A DNA stretch of 64,000 nt from Microbacterium aerolatum (GTDB taxonomy: Bacteria > Actinomycetota > Actinomycetes > Actinomycetales > Microbacteriaceae), in NCBI RefSeq assembly GCF_007988825.1, contig NZ_BJUW01000004.1:62001-126000 (forward strand), read 5' to 3'. Of the stretch, positions 43,417 to 54,060 are shown one piece after another (the stretch's first letter is position 1; every line of letters begins with the position of its first letter). Below the pieces are notes generated by a model that saw nothing but the letters and a program-made list of their open reading frames with translations, had not been told where the DNA came from and ran no database searches. The translations under genes and the position numbers were made by a program.

Positions 43417-43839
43417 GTGACCGATACCCGGATGACCGGACTGGAGTGGGCCATGCAGCGCGGAATGGGCGCTCTGGCCGAGAAGATGGGCATCGAGTTC
43501 ACCGAGTTCTCGGTCGAGCGCAGCGTCGCGACCATGCCCGTCGAGGGGAACACTCAGCCGGTGGGCCTGCTGCACGGCGGCGCATACGTCGTGCTGGGCG
43601 AGTCGCTCGGGTCGATGTCGGCGAACCTCGCCGCAGGTCCCGGAAAGCTCGCCGTCGGTGTCGACATCAACGCGACCCACACCCGCTCGGCGACATCGGG
43701 GATCGTGACGGGCGTGTGCACGCCGATCCACCTGGGCCGCAGCGTCATGGTGCACGAGATCGTCGTGTCCGACGATCAGGGGCTCCGGTGCTCGACGATC
43801 CGCATCACGAACATGATCAAGGCGATGCCTCAGGATTGA
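43417..43839 (+). CDS. hotdog-fold thioesterase (PaaI family)
   Basis: 140 aa. The family block PVGLLHGGAYVVLGESLGS (near residues 48-66) carries the HGG motif and the Glu that serves as catalytic base. It hydrolyses acyl- or aryl-CoA thioesters; 1,4-dihydroxy-2-naphthoyl-CoA or phenylacetyl-CoA are family substrates, but which applies is unknown. The GTG start follows GAGGAGG at a short distance. It is divergent from polA and convergent with the ANTAR regulator. Confidence 0.9.
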   Translation: MTDTRMTGLEWAMQRGMGALAEKMGIEFTEFSVERSVATMPVEGNTQPVGLLHGGAYVVLGESLGSMSANLAAGPGKLAVGVDINATHTRSATSGIVTGVCTPIHLGRSVMVHEIVVSDDQGLRCSTIRITNMIKAMPQD

Positions 43840-43849
43840 GGCCGCCCGG

Positions 43850-44470
43850 TCAGGCCTTCTTCGGCGCGAGCTGCTCGATGATCGCCTTGGCGACGTCCTG
43901 CATCGTGAGGCGGCGGTCCATAGACGCCTTCTGGATCCAGCGGAACGCCTCGGGCTCGGACAGGCCCATCTTCTCGTTGAGCAGGCCCTTGGCGCGGTCG
44001 ACGAGCTTGCGGGTCTCGAAGCGCTCGACCATGTCGGCGACCTCGGCCTCGAGCGTGATGATCTGCTCGTGGCGGGCGAGTGCGATCTCGATCGCGGGCA
44101 GCAGGTCGTTCGGCGTGAAGGGCTTGACGACGTACGCCAGGGCGCCGGCCTCGCTGGCGCGCTCGACGAGCTCCTTCTGGCTGAATGCGGTGAGGAGGAC
44201 GACAGGGGCGATGTTCGCCTTGTGCAGACGCTCTGCAGCGCTGATGCCGTCGAGCTGAGGCATCTTGACGTCCATGATGACCAGGTCGGGGCGCAGCTCG
44301 GTGGCCAAGGCCACCGCCGTCTCGCCGTCACCGGCTTCGCCGACGACATCGAAGCCGTTGTCGCGGAGGATCTCGACGATGTCGAGTCGGATCAGCGATT
44401 CGTCTTCGGCGACGACGACGCGTCGCGGGGCGGATGCCGTGGGCTGCTCAGACTGTTCTTGCTCGGTCAC
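43850..44470 (-). CDS. ANTAR-domain response regulator (PdtaR-like)
   Basis: 206 aa. An N-terminal receiver domain has the acidic pair E22-D23, phospho-acceptor Asp67 (LVIMDVKMP) and Lys in YVVKPF. The C-terminal ANTAR domain (KGLLNEKMGLSEPEAFRWIQ) binds paired RNA hexaloop hairpins and acts as an antiterminator. The partner kinase is not in the window. The GTG start has TAGAAT 6 nt before it. It is homologous in layout to mycobacterial Rv1626. Confidence 0.93.
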   Translation of the reverse strand: MTEQEQSEQPTASAPRRVVVAEDESLIRLDIVEILRDNGFDVVGEAGDGETAVALATELRPDLVIMDVKMPQLDGISAAERLHKANIAPVVLLTAFSQKELVERASEAGALAYVVKPFTPNDLLPAIEIALARHEQIITLEAEVADMVERFETRKLVDRAKGLLNEKMGLSEPEAFRWIQKASMDRRLTMQDVAKAIIEQLAPKKA

Positions 44471-44476
44471 ATGACC

Positions 44477-44482
44477 ATTCTA
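44477..44482 (-). promoter_or_regulatory. -10 hexamer, leaderless start of the ANTAR regulator
   Basis: On the minus strand TAGAAT ends 6 nt before the GTG at 44470. Confidence 0.55.
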
Positions 44483-44572
44483 GGGGACGGCCGCTGCGCG
44501 CCCGCCGCATCCGCCCAGGTGTGGACGGGAGGGCAGTGCACCCTGCGCTAAAGTCGAAGACGCGACATGCGA

Positions 44573-44655
44573 GCCGGCGTGGCGGAATGGTAGACGCGGA
44601 GCACTCAAAATGCTTTGTCCGAAAGGACGTGTGGGTTCGAGTCCCACCGCCGGCA
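44573..44655 (+). tRNA. tRNA-Leu(CAA)
   Basis: 83-nt class II tRNA. The acceptor stem is GCCGGCG/CGCCGGC with discriminator A. The anticodon stem-loop is GAGCA-CTCAAAA-TGCTT (anticodon CAA, one G-T pair), the long variable arm is GTCC-GAAA-GGAC, and the T arm is GTGGG-TTCGAGT-CCCAC. CCA is not encoded. A TAAAGT -10 candidate lies at 44550-44555. Confidence 0.96.
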
Positions 44656-44679
44656 CAGAACCTCGATTCCCTGGCTGTC

Positions 44680-45342
44680 TCAGCCGTCGGTAGTGACGAG
44701 CGCCGAGAACTCCGCGAGAACCTGCGGGTGCGCGAGGATTCGGAAGTGTCCGCCGGTGGCAAGGCGCACGTTGCGCGCCCCCACGAGCTCGCTGCCCTCC
44801 GGGATGTGCGGATCGAACTCGCCGAACACCGAGACGACGCAGCCGTTGACGCTCTGGTGCCGTGCGATCTCGAGGATCGAAGGATGGACGGGTGAGAAGG
44901 CGCGCAGCGTCTGCCCCGGCATCATGCGTGCGTAACGCGAACCGCTGAACGGCGTCGCGACCGCCAGCATGCCCGCGACTCGCTCGGTTTCCGGTCCCAC
45001 CATCACGAGTTTGCCGGCCAGGCCACCTTTGCTGTGGGCGACCAGCACGACGTCGCGCAGGTCGGCGGCGGCCAGGAACGCGGTCACCTCGGCTGCCGCA
45101 TCCGCAACGGGGCGGCGATTGTGCCTGAGCGTCTCGACCACGTGCACGGGATGCCCGCGCCCGTGGATCTGCTCGATGAGCGGCTGGAGGAACTTCCACG
45201 TCTCGTAGACGCCCGGCAGGACCACCACCGGTACACGGTCACCCGTGGCGAACGATTGCGGGTCGGTCCGATTGAAGCACGCCCTGAGCTGCCAGCGTGC
45301 GGCGTACGCGTAGTCCAGCAGCCACCACAGCGCGCGTCGCAC
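44680..45342 (-). CDS. alpha/beta hydrolase (lipase-like)
   Basis: 220 aa. The nucleophile elbow is AHSKGG, following VLVAHS; VVLPGVYETWKFL holds the oxyanion-side loop, and a late GGHF provides a His. Such small proteins are triacylglycerol lipase- or esterase-like. No signal peptide is present; the N-terminus RRALWWLLDYAYAARW looks amphipathic and may touch the membrane. The GTG start at 45342 is the most upstream one; the true start could be a little further in. It follows pyk on the same strand behind a hairpin. Confidence 0.82.
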   Translation of the reverse strand: MRRALWWLLDYAYAARWQLRACFNRTDPQSFATGDRVPVVVLPGVYETWKFLQPLIEQIHGRGHPVHVVETLRHNRRPVADAAAEVTAFLAAADLRDVVLVAHSKGGLAGKLVMVGPETERVAGMLAVATPFSGSRYARMMPGQTLRAFSPVHPSILEIARHQSVNGCVVSVFGEFDPHIPEGSELVGARNVRLATGGHFRILAHPQVLAEFSALVTTDG

Positions 45343-45353
45343 TGCACGTACGA

Positions 45354-45385
45354 CGGAGGGGCGAAGCCGCAGCCCCGCCCCTCCG
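45354..45385 (-). terminator. GC-rich hairpin after pyk, likely terminator
   Basis: A 9-bp perfect stem (cggaggggc/gcccctccg) with a 14-nt loop lies 14 bases after the pyk stop on the minus strand. The T-run is weak, as is common in high-GC actinobacteria. Confidence 0.6.
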
Positions 45386-45398
45386 TGAGCGTTTCCGA

Positions 45399-46847
45399 TC
45401 AGGCGCCCGCCTTGTAGATCGGCGCTGCTCCGTTCACGGCATCCCCGACCTTGTGGACGCGGATGTCATTGGTGGAGCCGACGATTCCGGGAGGCGATCC
45501 GGAGATCACGACGACCTTGTCTCCCTCGACCGCGAGGCCGTTCTTCAGCAGGTAGTCGTCCACCTGCAGGAACATCAGGTCGGTGTGTTGCACCGGGTCG
45601 ACCAGCGTCGAGCGGATGCCCCAGGTGAGCGCCATGCGGCGGCGGATGTTGGGCTCCGGGGTGAACGCCAGCATCGGGATGCGCGAGCGAAGTCGCGACA
45701 GGCGGCGCGCCGAGTCTCCGGACTGCGTGAACACGCACAGGAACTTGGCCTCGACGAACTCGGCCACCTCGAGGGCTGCGAGGGTGATCGCTCCGCCCTG
45801 CGTGCGCGGCGTGGTGGTCAGCGGTGCGATCCGCTCAAGGCCGTGCTCCTCGGTGGACTCGACGATGCGCGCCATCGTCTCGACGACGACGATCGGGTAC
45901 TCCCCCACGCTGGTCTCGCCGGAGAGCATCACTGCGTCGGCACCGTCGAGGACGGCGTTGGCGACGTCGGAGGTTTCTGCGCGGGTCGGCACGGGGCTGG
46001 AGATCATCGACTCGAGCATCTGCGTCGCGACGATCACCGGCTTGGCGTTGCGGCGGGCGAGCTCGACGGCGCGCTTCTGCACGATCGGCACGGCTTCCAG
46101 CGGCAGCTCGACGCCCAGGTCGCCGCGGGCGACCATGATGCCGTCGAACGCGTCCACGATCTCCTCGAGCGCGTCCACGGCCTGCGGCTTCTCGATCTTG
46201 GCGATGACGGGCACCTTGACGCCCTCTTCGGCCATGATCTCGTGCACTCGCTCGACGTCGGCGGCGTTGCGCACGAACGACAGGGCGATGAGGTCGGCAC
46301 CGGTGCGCAGACCCCAGCGGAGGTCGGCTTCGTCCTTCTCGCTCAGAGCGGGGACGTTCACGGCGACGCCGGGCAGGTTGATGCCCTTGTTGTTCGAGAC
46401 GGCGCCGGCCACGATCACCTTGGTCGTGACGACGGTTCCGTCGGTCTCGACGACCTCGACGCGGACCTTGCCGTCGTCGATGAGCAGGAAGTCGCCGGGG
46501 TTGACGTCCTGCGGCAGACCCTTGAAGGTCGTGCCGCAGATCTCACGGTTGCCGATGATGTCTTCCGTGGTGATCTTGAAGATGTCGCCCTCGGCGAGAT
46601 CGTACGGACCCGCCTCGAACTTGCCGAGCCGGATCTTCGGCCCCTGCAGGTCGACGAGCACGGCGACAGCGCGGCCGGCGTCGTCCGCGGCGCGGCGCAC
46701 GTTGGCGTAGTTGGCGTCGTGGACGGAGTAATCACCGTGGCTGAGGTTCAGCCGAGCGACATCCACCCCCGCTTCGATGATGGCTCGGACGTTCTCATAA
46801 CTCGACGTGGCCGGGCCCAGCGTGGCGACTATTTTCGCGCGTCTCAA
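45399..46847 (-). CDS. pyk: pyruvate kinase
   Basis: 482 aa. RRAKIVATLGPATSS begins the barrel, IAKIEKPQAVDAL carries the catalytic Lys, and IMVARGDLGVELPLE is the metal/phosphoenolpyruvate site; the C-terminal allosteric domain ends with PPGIVGSTNDIRV. It makes pyruvate and ATP in glycolysis. The start is a TTG at 46847, with CTGGAG 6 nt before it; no ATG or GTG stands near, and the usual N-terminus begins exactly here. gltD lies 57 bases upstream on the same strand. Confidence 0.97.
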   Translation of the reverse strand: MRRAKIVATLGPATSSYENVRAIIEAGVDVARLNLSHGDYSVHDANYANVRRAADDAGRAVAVLVDLQGPKIRLGKFEAGPYDLAEGDIFKITTEDIIGNREICGTTFKGLPQDVNPGDFLLIDDGKVRVEVVETDGTVVTTKVIVAGAVSNNKGINLPGVAVNVPALSEKDEADLRWGLRTGADLIALSFVRNAADVERVHEIMAEEGVKVPVIAKIEKPQAVDALEEIVDAFDGIMVARGDLGVELPLEAVPIVQKRAVELARRNAKPVIVATQMLESMISSPVPTRAETSDVANAVLDGADAVMLSGETSVGEYPIVVVETMARIVESTEEHGLERIAPLTTTPRTQGGAITLAALEVAEFVEAKFLCVFTQSGDSARRLSRLRSRIPMLAFTPEPNIRRRMALTWGIRSTLVDPVQHTDLMFLQVDDYLLKNGLAVEGDKVVVISGSPPGIVGSTNDIRVHKVGDAVNGAAPIYKAGA

Positions 46848-46904
46848 CAGATACTCCAGGGTACGAGGTGGGGGAATTAAATCGGCGACGGTGCCTTCGC
46901 CAGC

Positions 46905-48371
46905 CTACGCGGGCTGCAGGCCGATTGCGACATCCGTGGGCGCCACCGGCGCGGGCAGCACAGTGGTGCCCATCAGGTGGCGGTCGACGGCTGCGGCCGC
47001 CGCACGACCCTCGGCGATCGCCCACACGATGAGCGACTGGCCGCGTCCGGCGTCGCCGGCGACGAAGACGCCGGGAACGGTCGTCTCGTATGCGTCGTCG
47101 CGGCGGAACGCGCCTCGGTCGGCGATCTCTGGGCGCACGTCGTCGGTGAAGCTCTCGGTCTCGGGACCGGTGAAGCCCATCGCGATCAGCACGAGGTCGG
47201 CAGGGATCTCGCGCTCGGTGCCGATCTTGGGAACACGGCGCCCGTCGACGAACTCCGTTTCGGCGACCCGCAGGGCGCGCACCTCGCCTGCCGCGTTCGC
47301 AAGGAACTCGACCGTGGACGCCAGGTAGTGGCGCTCACCGCCCTCCTCGTGAGCGGACTGCACCTCGAAGACCGTCGGCATCATCGGCCAGGGCTGGTGC
47401 TCGGGACGCTGGTCGCCGGGCTGCCTGCCGATCGCGAGGTTGGTCACGCTCAGCGCGCCCTGACGGTGCGCGGTGCCGATGCAGTCGGCGCCGGTGTCGC
47501 CACCGCCGATGACGATGACGTGCTTGCCCTCCGCGGTGATCTGGTTCGGGACGGCATCCCCGGCGACGGCCTTGTTGGACTCGACGAGGTACTCCATCGC
47601 GAAGTGCACGCCGTCGTGTTCGCGGCCGGGGATCGCCAGCTCGCGCGGCACCGTGGAACCGGTGGCGAGGACGACGGCGTCGTACCGCGCCCGCAGGTCG
47701 GCCCAGCTGATGTCCTTGCCGATCTCCACGCCGGCGCGGAACCTCGTGCCCTCCTCCTGCATCTGACGCAGGCGGGCCTCGAGCTGGTTCTTCTCCATCT
47801 TGAAGTCCGGGATGCCGTAGCGCAGCAGTCCACCGATGCGATCATCGCGCTCGAAGACGGCGACGGTGTGCCCGGCACGGGTGAGCTGCTGGGCTGCTGC
47901 CAGCCCGGCAGGGCCGGAGCCGACGACGGCGACGGTCTTGCCGGTCAGACGCTCCGGCGGCTGCGGTTCGACCCAGCCCCGTGCGAAGGCCTCGTCGATG
48001 ATCGACACCTCGACCTGCTTGATGGTCACAGCGGGCTGGTTGATACCCAGCACGCACGCGCTCTCGCACGGCGCGGGGCACAGCCGACCGGTGAACTCGG
48101 GGAAGTTGTTCGTCGCGTGCAGGCGCTCGATGGCCGAGCGGTCCTCGCCGCGCCAGGTGAGGTCGTTCCACTCCGGGATCAGGTTCCCGAGCGGGCAGCC
48201 CTGGTGGCAGAACGGCACGCCGCAGTCCATGCAGCGCCCCGCCTGGCGGCGCAGCACGTTCTTGTCGCCGGGCTCATAGACCTCTTTCCAGTCCATGATC
48301 CGCACCGGCACCGGCCGGCGAGCGGGGAGCTCGCGCTCCGTCACCTTCAGAAAGCCCTTGGGGTCAGCCAC
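46905..48371 (-). CDS. gltD: glutamate synthase small subunit
   Basis: 488 aa. An N-terminal 4Fe-4S region has [14 protein letters not shown] and CPAPCESAC. The FAD loop is [13 protein letters not shown] and the NADPH loop is [13 protein letters not shown], and the C-terminus keeps [14 protein letters not shown]. It feeds electrons from NADPH to GltB. The GTG start lies inside the last codons of gltB (8-nt overlap) after GGAGGTGACC, an unusually strong RBS. Confidence 0.97.
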   Translation of the reverse strand: MADPKGFLKVTERELPARRPVPVRIMDWKEVYEPGDKNVLRRQAGRCMDCGVPFCHQGCPLGNLIPEWNDLTWRGEDRSAIERLHATNNFPEFTGRLCPAPCESACVLGINQPAVTIKQVEVSIIDEAFARGWVEPQPPERLTGKTVAVVGSGPAGLAAAQQLTRAGHTVAVFERDDRIGGLLRYGIPDFKMEKNQLEARLRQMQEEGTRFRAGVEIGKDISWADLRARYDAVVLATGSTVPRELAIPGREHDGVHFAMEYLVESNKAVAGDAVPNQITAEGKHVIVIGGGDTGADCIGTAHRQGALSVTNLAIGRQPGDQRPEHQPWPMMPTVFEVQSAHEEGGERHYLASTVEFLANAAGEVRALRVAETEFVDGRRVPKIGTEREIPADLVLIAMGFTGPETESFTDDVRPEIADRGAFRRDDAYETTVPGVFVAGDAGRGQSLIVWAIAEGRAAAAAVDRHLMGTTVLPAPVAPTDVAIGLQPA

Positions 48372-51300
48372 CGGTCACCTCCAGGATGCGGTTCCAGACG
48401 GCGTCGCCGTCGGGGTCGATGCCGGAGGCCTCAGCCTCCTGGCGCATGGTCTGCACTGCCGCGAAGTCGCGCGGCAGTACCTTCACGAACTCGGTCGCCA
48501 CGGACTCGAACTCCGCCAGCATCCGTGTCGCGAGCGGCGAATCGGTGCGCTCGACGTGCTCGACGAGCAGGCTGCGCAGTACCTCGAGATCGGCCCGATC
48601 GAGGGCCTCCAGGCGCAGCTCTCCGCTGTCGCGCGACTGCTGGTTCACGCTGTCGGGCGACAGCGCGTGGACGTAGGCGATGCCGCCGGACATGCCGGCG
48701 CCGAGGTTGCGTCCGGTGGTGCCGAGGATCACGGCGAGGCCACCGGTCATGTACTCGAGTGCGTGGTCTCCCACGCCCTCGACGACCGCGGTCGCACCGG
48801 AGTTGCGCACCAGGAACCGCTCGCCGACGACGCCGGAGATGAACATCGAGCCGGACGTCGCGCCGTAGCCGATCACATTGCCGGCGATGACGTTCTCGTG
48901 GGGAGCGATGCTCGCACCACGGGGCGGGCGGACGACCACGTCGCCGCCGGAGAGCCCCTTGCCGACGTAGTCGTTCGCGTCGCCTTCGAGCCGCAGCATG
49001 ATGCCGGCCGGGAGGAACGCGCCGAGCGACTGACCGGCGGTGCCGTGCAGGATCACGTCGATCGTCTCCCGCGCGAGCCCCTCCGCGCCGAAGCGAGCGG
49101 TGACCTCGTGGCCGAGCATGGTGCCGACGGCGCGCTCGGTGTTGTGGATCGGCAGTTCGATGACGACCGGTTCGCGGTCCTGCAGAGCATCCTGCGCCAT
49201 CTCGATGAGTTGCACGTCGAAGTGCTCGTCGAGCTCGTGGTCCTGTGCGCGGGCGTGCCGGCGCGGCTCGGATGCCGGGAACACCGGTCCCTCGAGGATG
49301 GGCGTCAGGTCGAGCCCGTCGGCCTTCCAGTGCTCGATCGCCTCATTCGCCTCGATGAGGTCGGCGCGGCCGATGATCTCATCCAGCGAGCGGAAGCCGA
49401 GCTCGGCGAGCAGCTCGCGCACCTCTTCGGCGATGAACTCCATGAAGTTGACGACGAACTCCGGCTTGCCGGTGAAGCGTTCGCGCAGTGCAGGGTTCTG
49501 CGTGGCGACGCCGACCGGACAGGTGTCCAGGTGGCACACGCGCATCATGATGCAGCCGCTGACGACCAGCGGCGCCGTGGCGAATCCGAACTCCTCCGCG
49601 CCGAGCAGCGCGCCGATGATGACGTCGCGGCCGGTCTTGAGCTGTCCGTCGACCTGGACGACCACGCGGTCGCGCATGCCGTTGAGCATGAGCGTCTGCT
49701 GGGTCTCGGCGAGTCCCAGCTCCCACGGCGTGCCGGCGTGCTTGAGCGAGTTCATCGGGCTCGCGCCCGTGCCACCGTCGTGCCCGGAGACCAGGATGAC
49801 GTCGCTGAGCGCCTTCGCCACACCCGCCGAGACCGCGCCGATGCCGGACTGGCTGACCAGCTTGGTGTGGATGCGGGCGTTCGGGTTCGCACGCTTCAGG
49901 TCGAAGATGAGCTGCTTGAGGTCTTCGATCGAGTAGATGTCGTGGTGCGGCGGCGGGGAGATGAGCCCGACGCCCGCGGTCGCGTGACGTGTGCGCGCCA
50001 CCCACGGGTACACCTTGGTCGGCGGCAGCTGACCGCCCTCGCCGGGCTTGGCGCCCTGGGCGAGCTTGATCTGGATGTCGTCGGACTCGGTCAGATACAG
50101 GCTCGTGACTCCGAACCGGCCGGAGGCGACCTGCTTGATGGCGCTCCGGCGCTCCGGGTCGAGGAGGCGGTCGACGTCTTCGCCGCCCTCCCCCGTGTTC
50201 GACTTGCCGCCGATGCGGTTCATCGCGATCGCGAGCGTCTCGTGCGCCTCGCGCGAGATGGAGCCGTAGCTCATAGCGCCGGTCGAGAAGCGCTTGACGA
50301 TCGCGCTGACCGGCTCGACCTCGTCGATCGGCACCGGTGGCCGGGTGCCGGTGCGCAGACCGAACAGTCCGCGCAGCGTCTTCAACTCGGCGGCCTGATC
50401 GTCGACGAGCTTGGTGTACTCGCGGAAGATGTCGTAGCGTCGCGTGCGGGTGGAGTGCTGCAGCCGGAACACCGTGTCCGGGTTGAACAGGTGCGGAGAC
50501 CCGTCGCGCCGCCACTGGTACTCGCCGCCGGTCCACAGCCGCTCGTGGGCGCGCGCCGCGGCATCCTCGGGGTAGGCGTAATCGTGACGCGCCTGGTTCT
50601 CGGCGAAGACGTCTTCGATCCCGATGCCGCCGAGCTTCGTCTCGGTACCGGTGAAGTACCCGTCGACGAACTCCTGGCTGAGGCCGATCGCCTCGAACAC
50701 CTGCGCACCCGCGTAGGACGACACGGTCGAGATGCCCATCTTCGACATGATCTTCAGCACGCCCTTGCCGAGCGCGTAGATCAGATTGCGGACCGCCTTC
50801 TCCGGCGAGACACCGGTGATGAATCCGGTGCGCACCAGGTGCTCCACCGTCTCCATCGCGAGGTACGGGTTGACCGCCGATGCGCCGTAGCCGATCAGAG
50901 TGGCGACGTGGTGCACTTCGCGCACGTCCCCTGCTTCGACCAGGAGACCGACCTTCATGCGGTTCTGACGTCGGATGAGGTGGTGGTGGATCGCCGAGAC
51001 CATCAGAAGCGACGGGATCGGGACGAGGTCCTTGTTCGAGTCGCGGTCGGACAGGATGAGGAACTCGGCACCGTTCTCGATCGCGGCATCCGCCTCCGCG
51101 CACATCTCGGCGAGGCGCTCCTGCATCGTGTGGGAGCCGGCGTCGAAGTGGTAAAGGCCGCTGATCGTGACGGCGGAGCGCCCGGGCAGCGCCTTGTCGA
51201 TGTGCCGGATCTTGGCGAGCTCGTCGTTGTCGATCACGGGGAAGTCGACGGCCACGGTGCGGGTGTGCTCCGGGCCCCAGCTGAGCAGGTTGCGTTCGGG

Positions 51301-52935
51301 GCCGAGGGAGGATCGCAGGCTCGTGACGACCTCTTCGCGGATGGAGTCCAGCGGCGGGTTCGTGACCTGCGCGAATTGCTGCGTGAAGTAGTCGAACAGC
51401 AGGCGCGGGCGCTCGCTGAGCACGGCGATCGGGGTGTCCGATCCCATCGCGCCGAGCGGTTCGGCACCGGTCTGCCCCATCGGGGTCAGCAGCAGCCGCA
51501 CCTCTTCCTCGGTGTATCCGAAGGTGCGCTGGCGGCGGGTGATGGATGCCGGCGGGTGCACGATGTGCTCGCGCTCGGGGAGATCGGCGAGACGCACGGC
51601 GCCTTCGTCGAGCCACTCCTGCCACGGGTGCAGCGTCGCCAGCTCGTGCTTGATCTCCTCGTCCTCGACGATCCGGCGCGCGGCCGTGTCGACGAGGAAC
51701 ATCTTGCCCGGCTGCAGGCGGCCGCGGCGCTTGATGCGATCCGGCTCGAACTCCAGCACACCGGTCTCCGAACCGATGACCACCAGGCCGTCGGTGGTCT
51801 CGGTCCACCGTCCGGGCCGCAGCCCGTTGCGATCTAGGGTCGCGCCGACGTGGGTGCCGTCGGTGAAGATGAGGGCGGCCGGGCCGTCCCACGGCTCCAT
51901 CTGGTTCGAGTGGTACTCGTAGAACGAGCGCAGTTCCGGCGAGATGTCAGTCTGCTTCTCGTACGCCTCGGGGACCATCATCATGATCGCGTGCGGGAGG
52001 CTGCGGCCGGTGAGCGTCAGCAGCTCGAGCACCTCGTCGAAGGACGCCGAGTCGCTCGCGCCCGGCGTGCAGATCGGCAGCAGCGGACGGATGTCGCCGA
52101 GCAGCTCGGACTCCAGCTGCGACTGCCGGGCGCGCATCCAGTTGCGGTTGCCGCCGACGGTGTTGATCTCGCCGTTGTGCGCCAGCATCCGCAGCGGCTG
52201 CGCCAGCGGCCAGGACGGGAAGGTGTTGGTCGAGTAGCGGGAGTGCACGACCGCGAGCTCGGAGGCGAAGCGCTCGTCCTGGAGGTCGGGGTAGAACGGC
52301 TCGAGCTGGAGCGTGGTGACCATGCCCTTGTAGCCGAGGGTGCGGCTGGACAGAGAGACGAAGTAGGCGCCGATCTCGTGGCCGGCGCGCTTGCGCAGTC
52401 GGTAGGCCACGCGGTCGAGAGCGATGCCGGACAGGCGTCCGTCTGCCCCTGCCGGGGATGCCACGAACAGCTGTTCGAACGCGGGGCGCGCCTCATCGGC
52501 GAGCTTGCCGAGGTTCTCGTTCGCGGTGGGGACGACGCGCCAGCCGAGGACCTCCAGGCCCTCGTCGCGGGCGATCTTCTCGACCCCGGCCTTCTGGGTG
52601 CGGCGCTCAGTGGCCTGCAGCGGGAGGAAGGCGAGCCCGGCGGCGTATTCGCCGGCATCGGGCAGTTCGAAGTCCGTGACTTCACGCAGGAATGCGTCGG
52701 GCATCTGGGTGAGGATGCCCGCCCCGTCACCGGTGCCGGCGTCGGAGCCGATCGCACCGCGGTGCTCGAGGTTGCGCAGCGCTTGAAGCGCCAGCGCGAT
52801 GATGTCGTGTCCTGCAGTTCCTCGCAGGGTGGCGACCATGGCCAGGCCGCAGGCATCCTTTTCGAATGCCGGGTTGTACAGACCCTGCTTCGGGGGGTAG
52901 GCGCCGGAGGCACCGTAAGGAGGCTGGAAGTACAT
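48364..52935 (-). CDS. gltB: glutamate synthase large subunit
   Basis: 1523 aa. The class II glutaminase Cys is C29 (DACG), exposed after removal of a 28-residue propeptide. The FMN-binding synthase domain includes [10 protein letters not shown] and [11 protein letters not shown]; the 3Fe-4S cluster motif is [13 protein letters not shown]; the C-terminal beta-helix domain is rich in Gly. With GltD it turns 2-oxoglutarate and glutamine into two glutamates. A hairpin just before the start may tune expression. Confidence 0.98.
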   Translation of the reverse strand: MYFQPPYGASGAYPPKQGLYNPAFEKDACGLAMVATLRGTAGHDIIALALQALRNLEHRGAIGSDAGTGDGAGILTQMPDAFLREVTDFELPDAGEYAAGLAFLPLQATERRTQKAGVEKIARDEGLEVLGWRVVPTANENLGKLADEARPAFEQLFVASPAGADGRLSGIALDRVAYRLRKRAGHEIGAYFVSLSSRTLGYKGMVTTLQLEPFYPDLQDERFASELAVVHSRYSTNTFPSWPLAQPLRMLAHNGEINTVGGNRNWMRARQSQLESELLGDIRPLLPICTPGASDSASFDEVLELLTLTGRSLPHAIMMMVPEAYEKQTDISPELRSFYEYHSNQMEPWDGPAALIFTDGTHVGATLDRNGLRPGRWTETTDGLVVIGSETGVLEFEPDRIKRRGRLQPGKMFLVDTAARRIVEDEEIKHELATLHPWQEWLDEGAVRLADLPEREHIVHPPASITRRQRTFGYTEEEVRLLLTPMGQTGAEPLGAMGSDTPIAVLSERPRLLFDYFTQQFAQVTNPPLDSIREEVVTSLRSSLGPERNLLSWGPEHTRTVAVDFPVIDNDELAKIRHIDKALPGRSAVTISGLYHFDAGSHTMQERLAEMCAEADAAIENGAEFLILSDRDSNKDLVPIPSLLMVSAIHHHLIRRQNRMKVGLLVEAGDVREVHHVATLIGYGASAVNPYLAMETVEHLVRTGFITGVSPEKAVRNLIYALGKGVLKIMSKMGISTVSSYAGAQVFEAIGLSQEFVDGYFTGTETKLGGIGIEDVFAENQARHDYAYPEDAAARAHERLWTGGEYQWRRDGSPHLFNPDTVFRLQHSTRTRRYDIFREYTKLVDDQAAELKTLRGLFGLRTGTRPPVPIDEVEPVSAIVKRFSTGAMSYGSISREAHETLAIAMNRIGGKSNTGEGGEDVDRLLDPERRSAIKQVASGRFGVTSLYLTESDDIQIKLAQGAKPGEGGQLPPTKVYPWVARTRHATAGVGLISPPPHHDIYSIEDLKQLIFDLKRANPNARIHTKLVSQSGIGAVSAGVAKALSDVILVSGHDGGTGASPMNSLKHAGTPWELGLAETQQTLMLNGMRDRVVVQVDGQLKTGRDVIIGALLGAEEFGFATAPLVVSGCIMMRVCHLDTCPVGVATQNPALRERFTGKPEFVVNFMEFIAEEVRELLAELGFRSLDEIIGRADLIEANEAIEHWKADGLDLTPILEGPVFPASEPRRHARAQDHELDEHFDVQLIEMAQDALQDREPVVIELPIHNTERAVGTMLGHEVTARFGAEGLARETIDVILHGTAGQSLGAFLPAGIMLRLEGDANDYVGKGLSGGDVVVRPPRGASIAPHENVIAGNVIGYGATSGSMFISGVVGERFLVRNSGATAVVEGVGDHALEYMTGGLAVILGTTGRNLGAGMSGGIAYVHALSPDSVNQQSRDSGELRLEALDRADLEVLRSLLVEHVERTDSPLATRMLAEFESVATEFVKVLPRDFAAVQTMRQEAEASGIDPDGDAVWNRILEVTGG

Positions 52936-52937
52936 CT

Positions 52938-52956
52938 AATACCGCCCTCAGGTATT
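52938..52956 (-). promoter_or_regulatory. hairpin holding the gltB ribosome binding site in its loop
   Basis: On the minus strand AATACC-TGAGGGC-GGTATT forms a 6-bp stem whose 7-nt loop contains GAGGG, the likely Shine-Dalgarno site; it ends 2 nt before the gltB ATG. It could be an RNA switch, a protein operator, or chance. Confidence 0.4.
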
Positions 52957-53024
52957 CAGGTGACACCGGGGACGTCGTCGGCCCACTCGTTCAGTGCAAT
53001 GGATTCCTCACTCGACGAGGAGGG

Positions 53025-54047
53025 TTATCGGGAACCGTCCTCGGTACTGGGAGCAGTGCTTGTGGCGGTGGCTCCGACGGTGACTTCGGCCGGAGGCTCG
53101 CTCACGTCGACGAAATCATCGAGATCGTTCTGCGATTGTACATCAGCGTCCGCATCCTTCCGGCCCCGGCCCGCCATGTACGGCGAGGGCTCGGTTCCGG
53201 GGTGCCGGCGGGTCTGCACGATGAGGATCACGATGCCGAGGACGACGCCGATGATCGCGGCCCACACGTTGCTGCGCAGGCCCAGGATGATCTCGCTCGG
53301 ATCGATGCGGATGGACTCCCACAGGATGCGTCCTGCGCTGTACCAGATGAGGTAGATCGCGAACAGCTTGCCCCACTGCAGCTGGAGTCGCTTGCCGATC
53401 CAGAGCAGGAAGATCACGCCTACCCCGTTCCAGATGACCTCGTACAGGAACGTGGGGTGGAACAGCGTGCCCTCGGCGAGGCCAGGGGGGAACGCGGCGT
53501 TGTCGGATTCGATCTCGAGTCCCCAGGGCAGGTCGGTGGGAAGCCCGAACAGCTCGTGGTTGAACCAGTTGCCGAAGCGACCCATGGCCTGTGCCAGCAG
53601 CAGTCCAGGTGCGAGCGCGTCGGCGAACGACCAGAACCGGATGCCCGTCCACCGGCATCCCAGGTACGCGCCGACGGCGCCGCCGATGAGCGCGCCGAAG
53701 ATGGCGATGCCGCCCTCCCAGATCGCCCATACCGAGCCGGGCTCGAACGGGTTCCAGGTGTTCTTGCCCTCGCCGAAGTAGAAGTTCGGGTGGGTGAGCA
53801 CGTGGAAGATGCGCGCGCCGATGATGGCGAGCGGCACGGCGAGGATCGCGATGTCGATCACGACCCAGGGCTCGGCTCCCCGCTTGGTGAGGCGGTGGTT
53901 GGTCATCAGCGTGGCCACGACGATGCCGGCGATGATGCACAGCGCGTAGAAGTGGATCCGCAGCGGGCCGAGGTCGAAGTAGCTGACCTCGGGGCTGGGG
54001 ATGCTGGTGAGCGCGCCGTTGAGCGCGGTGTGGAACGCGAGGGACAT
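53025..54047 (-). CDS. lgt: prolipoprotein diacylglyceryl transferase
   Basis: 340 aa with seven membrane helices. The Lgt signature is GRFGNWFNHELFGLPT; LRIHFYALCIIAG, with the essential His, precedes helix 2. It moves a diacylglyceryl group from phosphatidylglycerol to the lipobox Cys of prolipoproteins, the step before Lnt. The last 60 residues are a charged, disordered cytoplasmic tail. It follows trpA by 10 bases, a conserved order in actinobacteria. TAGAAT, 7 nt before the ATG, overlaps the trpA stop. Confidence 0.97.
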   Translation of the reverse strand: MSLAFHTALNGALTSIPSPEVSYFDLGPLRIHFYALCIIAGIVVATLMTNHRLTKRGAEPWVVIDIAILAVPLAIIGARIFHVLTHPNFYFGEGKNTWNPFEPGSVWAIWEGGIAIFGALIGGAVGAYLGCRWTGIRFWSFADALAPGLLLAQAMGRFGNWFNHELFGLPTDLPWGLEIESDNAAFPPGLAEGTLFHPTFLYEVIWNGVGVIFLLWIGKRLQLQWGKLFAIYLIWYSAGRILWESIRIDPSEIILGLRSNVWAAIIGVVLGIVILIVQTRRHPGTEPSPYMAGRGRKDADADVQSQNDLDDFVDVSEPPAEVTVGATATSTAPSTEDGSR

Positions 54048-54054
54048 GAGTGCG

Positions 54055-54060
54055 ATTCTA
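54055..54060 (-). promoter_or_regulatory. -10 hexamer overlapping the trpA stop codon (lgt)
   Basis: On the minus strand TAGAAT begins with the trpA TAG stop and ends 7 nt before the lgt ATG. It would let lgt be transcribed apart from the trp genes. Confidence 0.5.

Noticed and set aside
48295..51837. Open frame of 1180 codons on the plus strand
   Set aside because: It is antisense to gltB; its composition is that of a shadow frame and no motif is seen.
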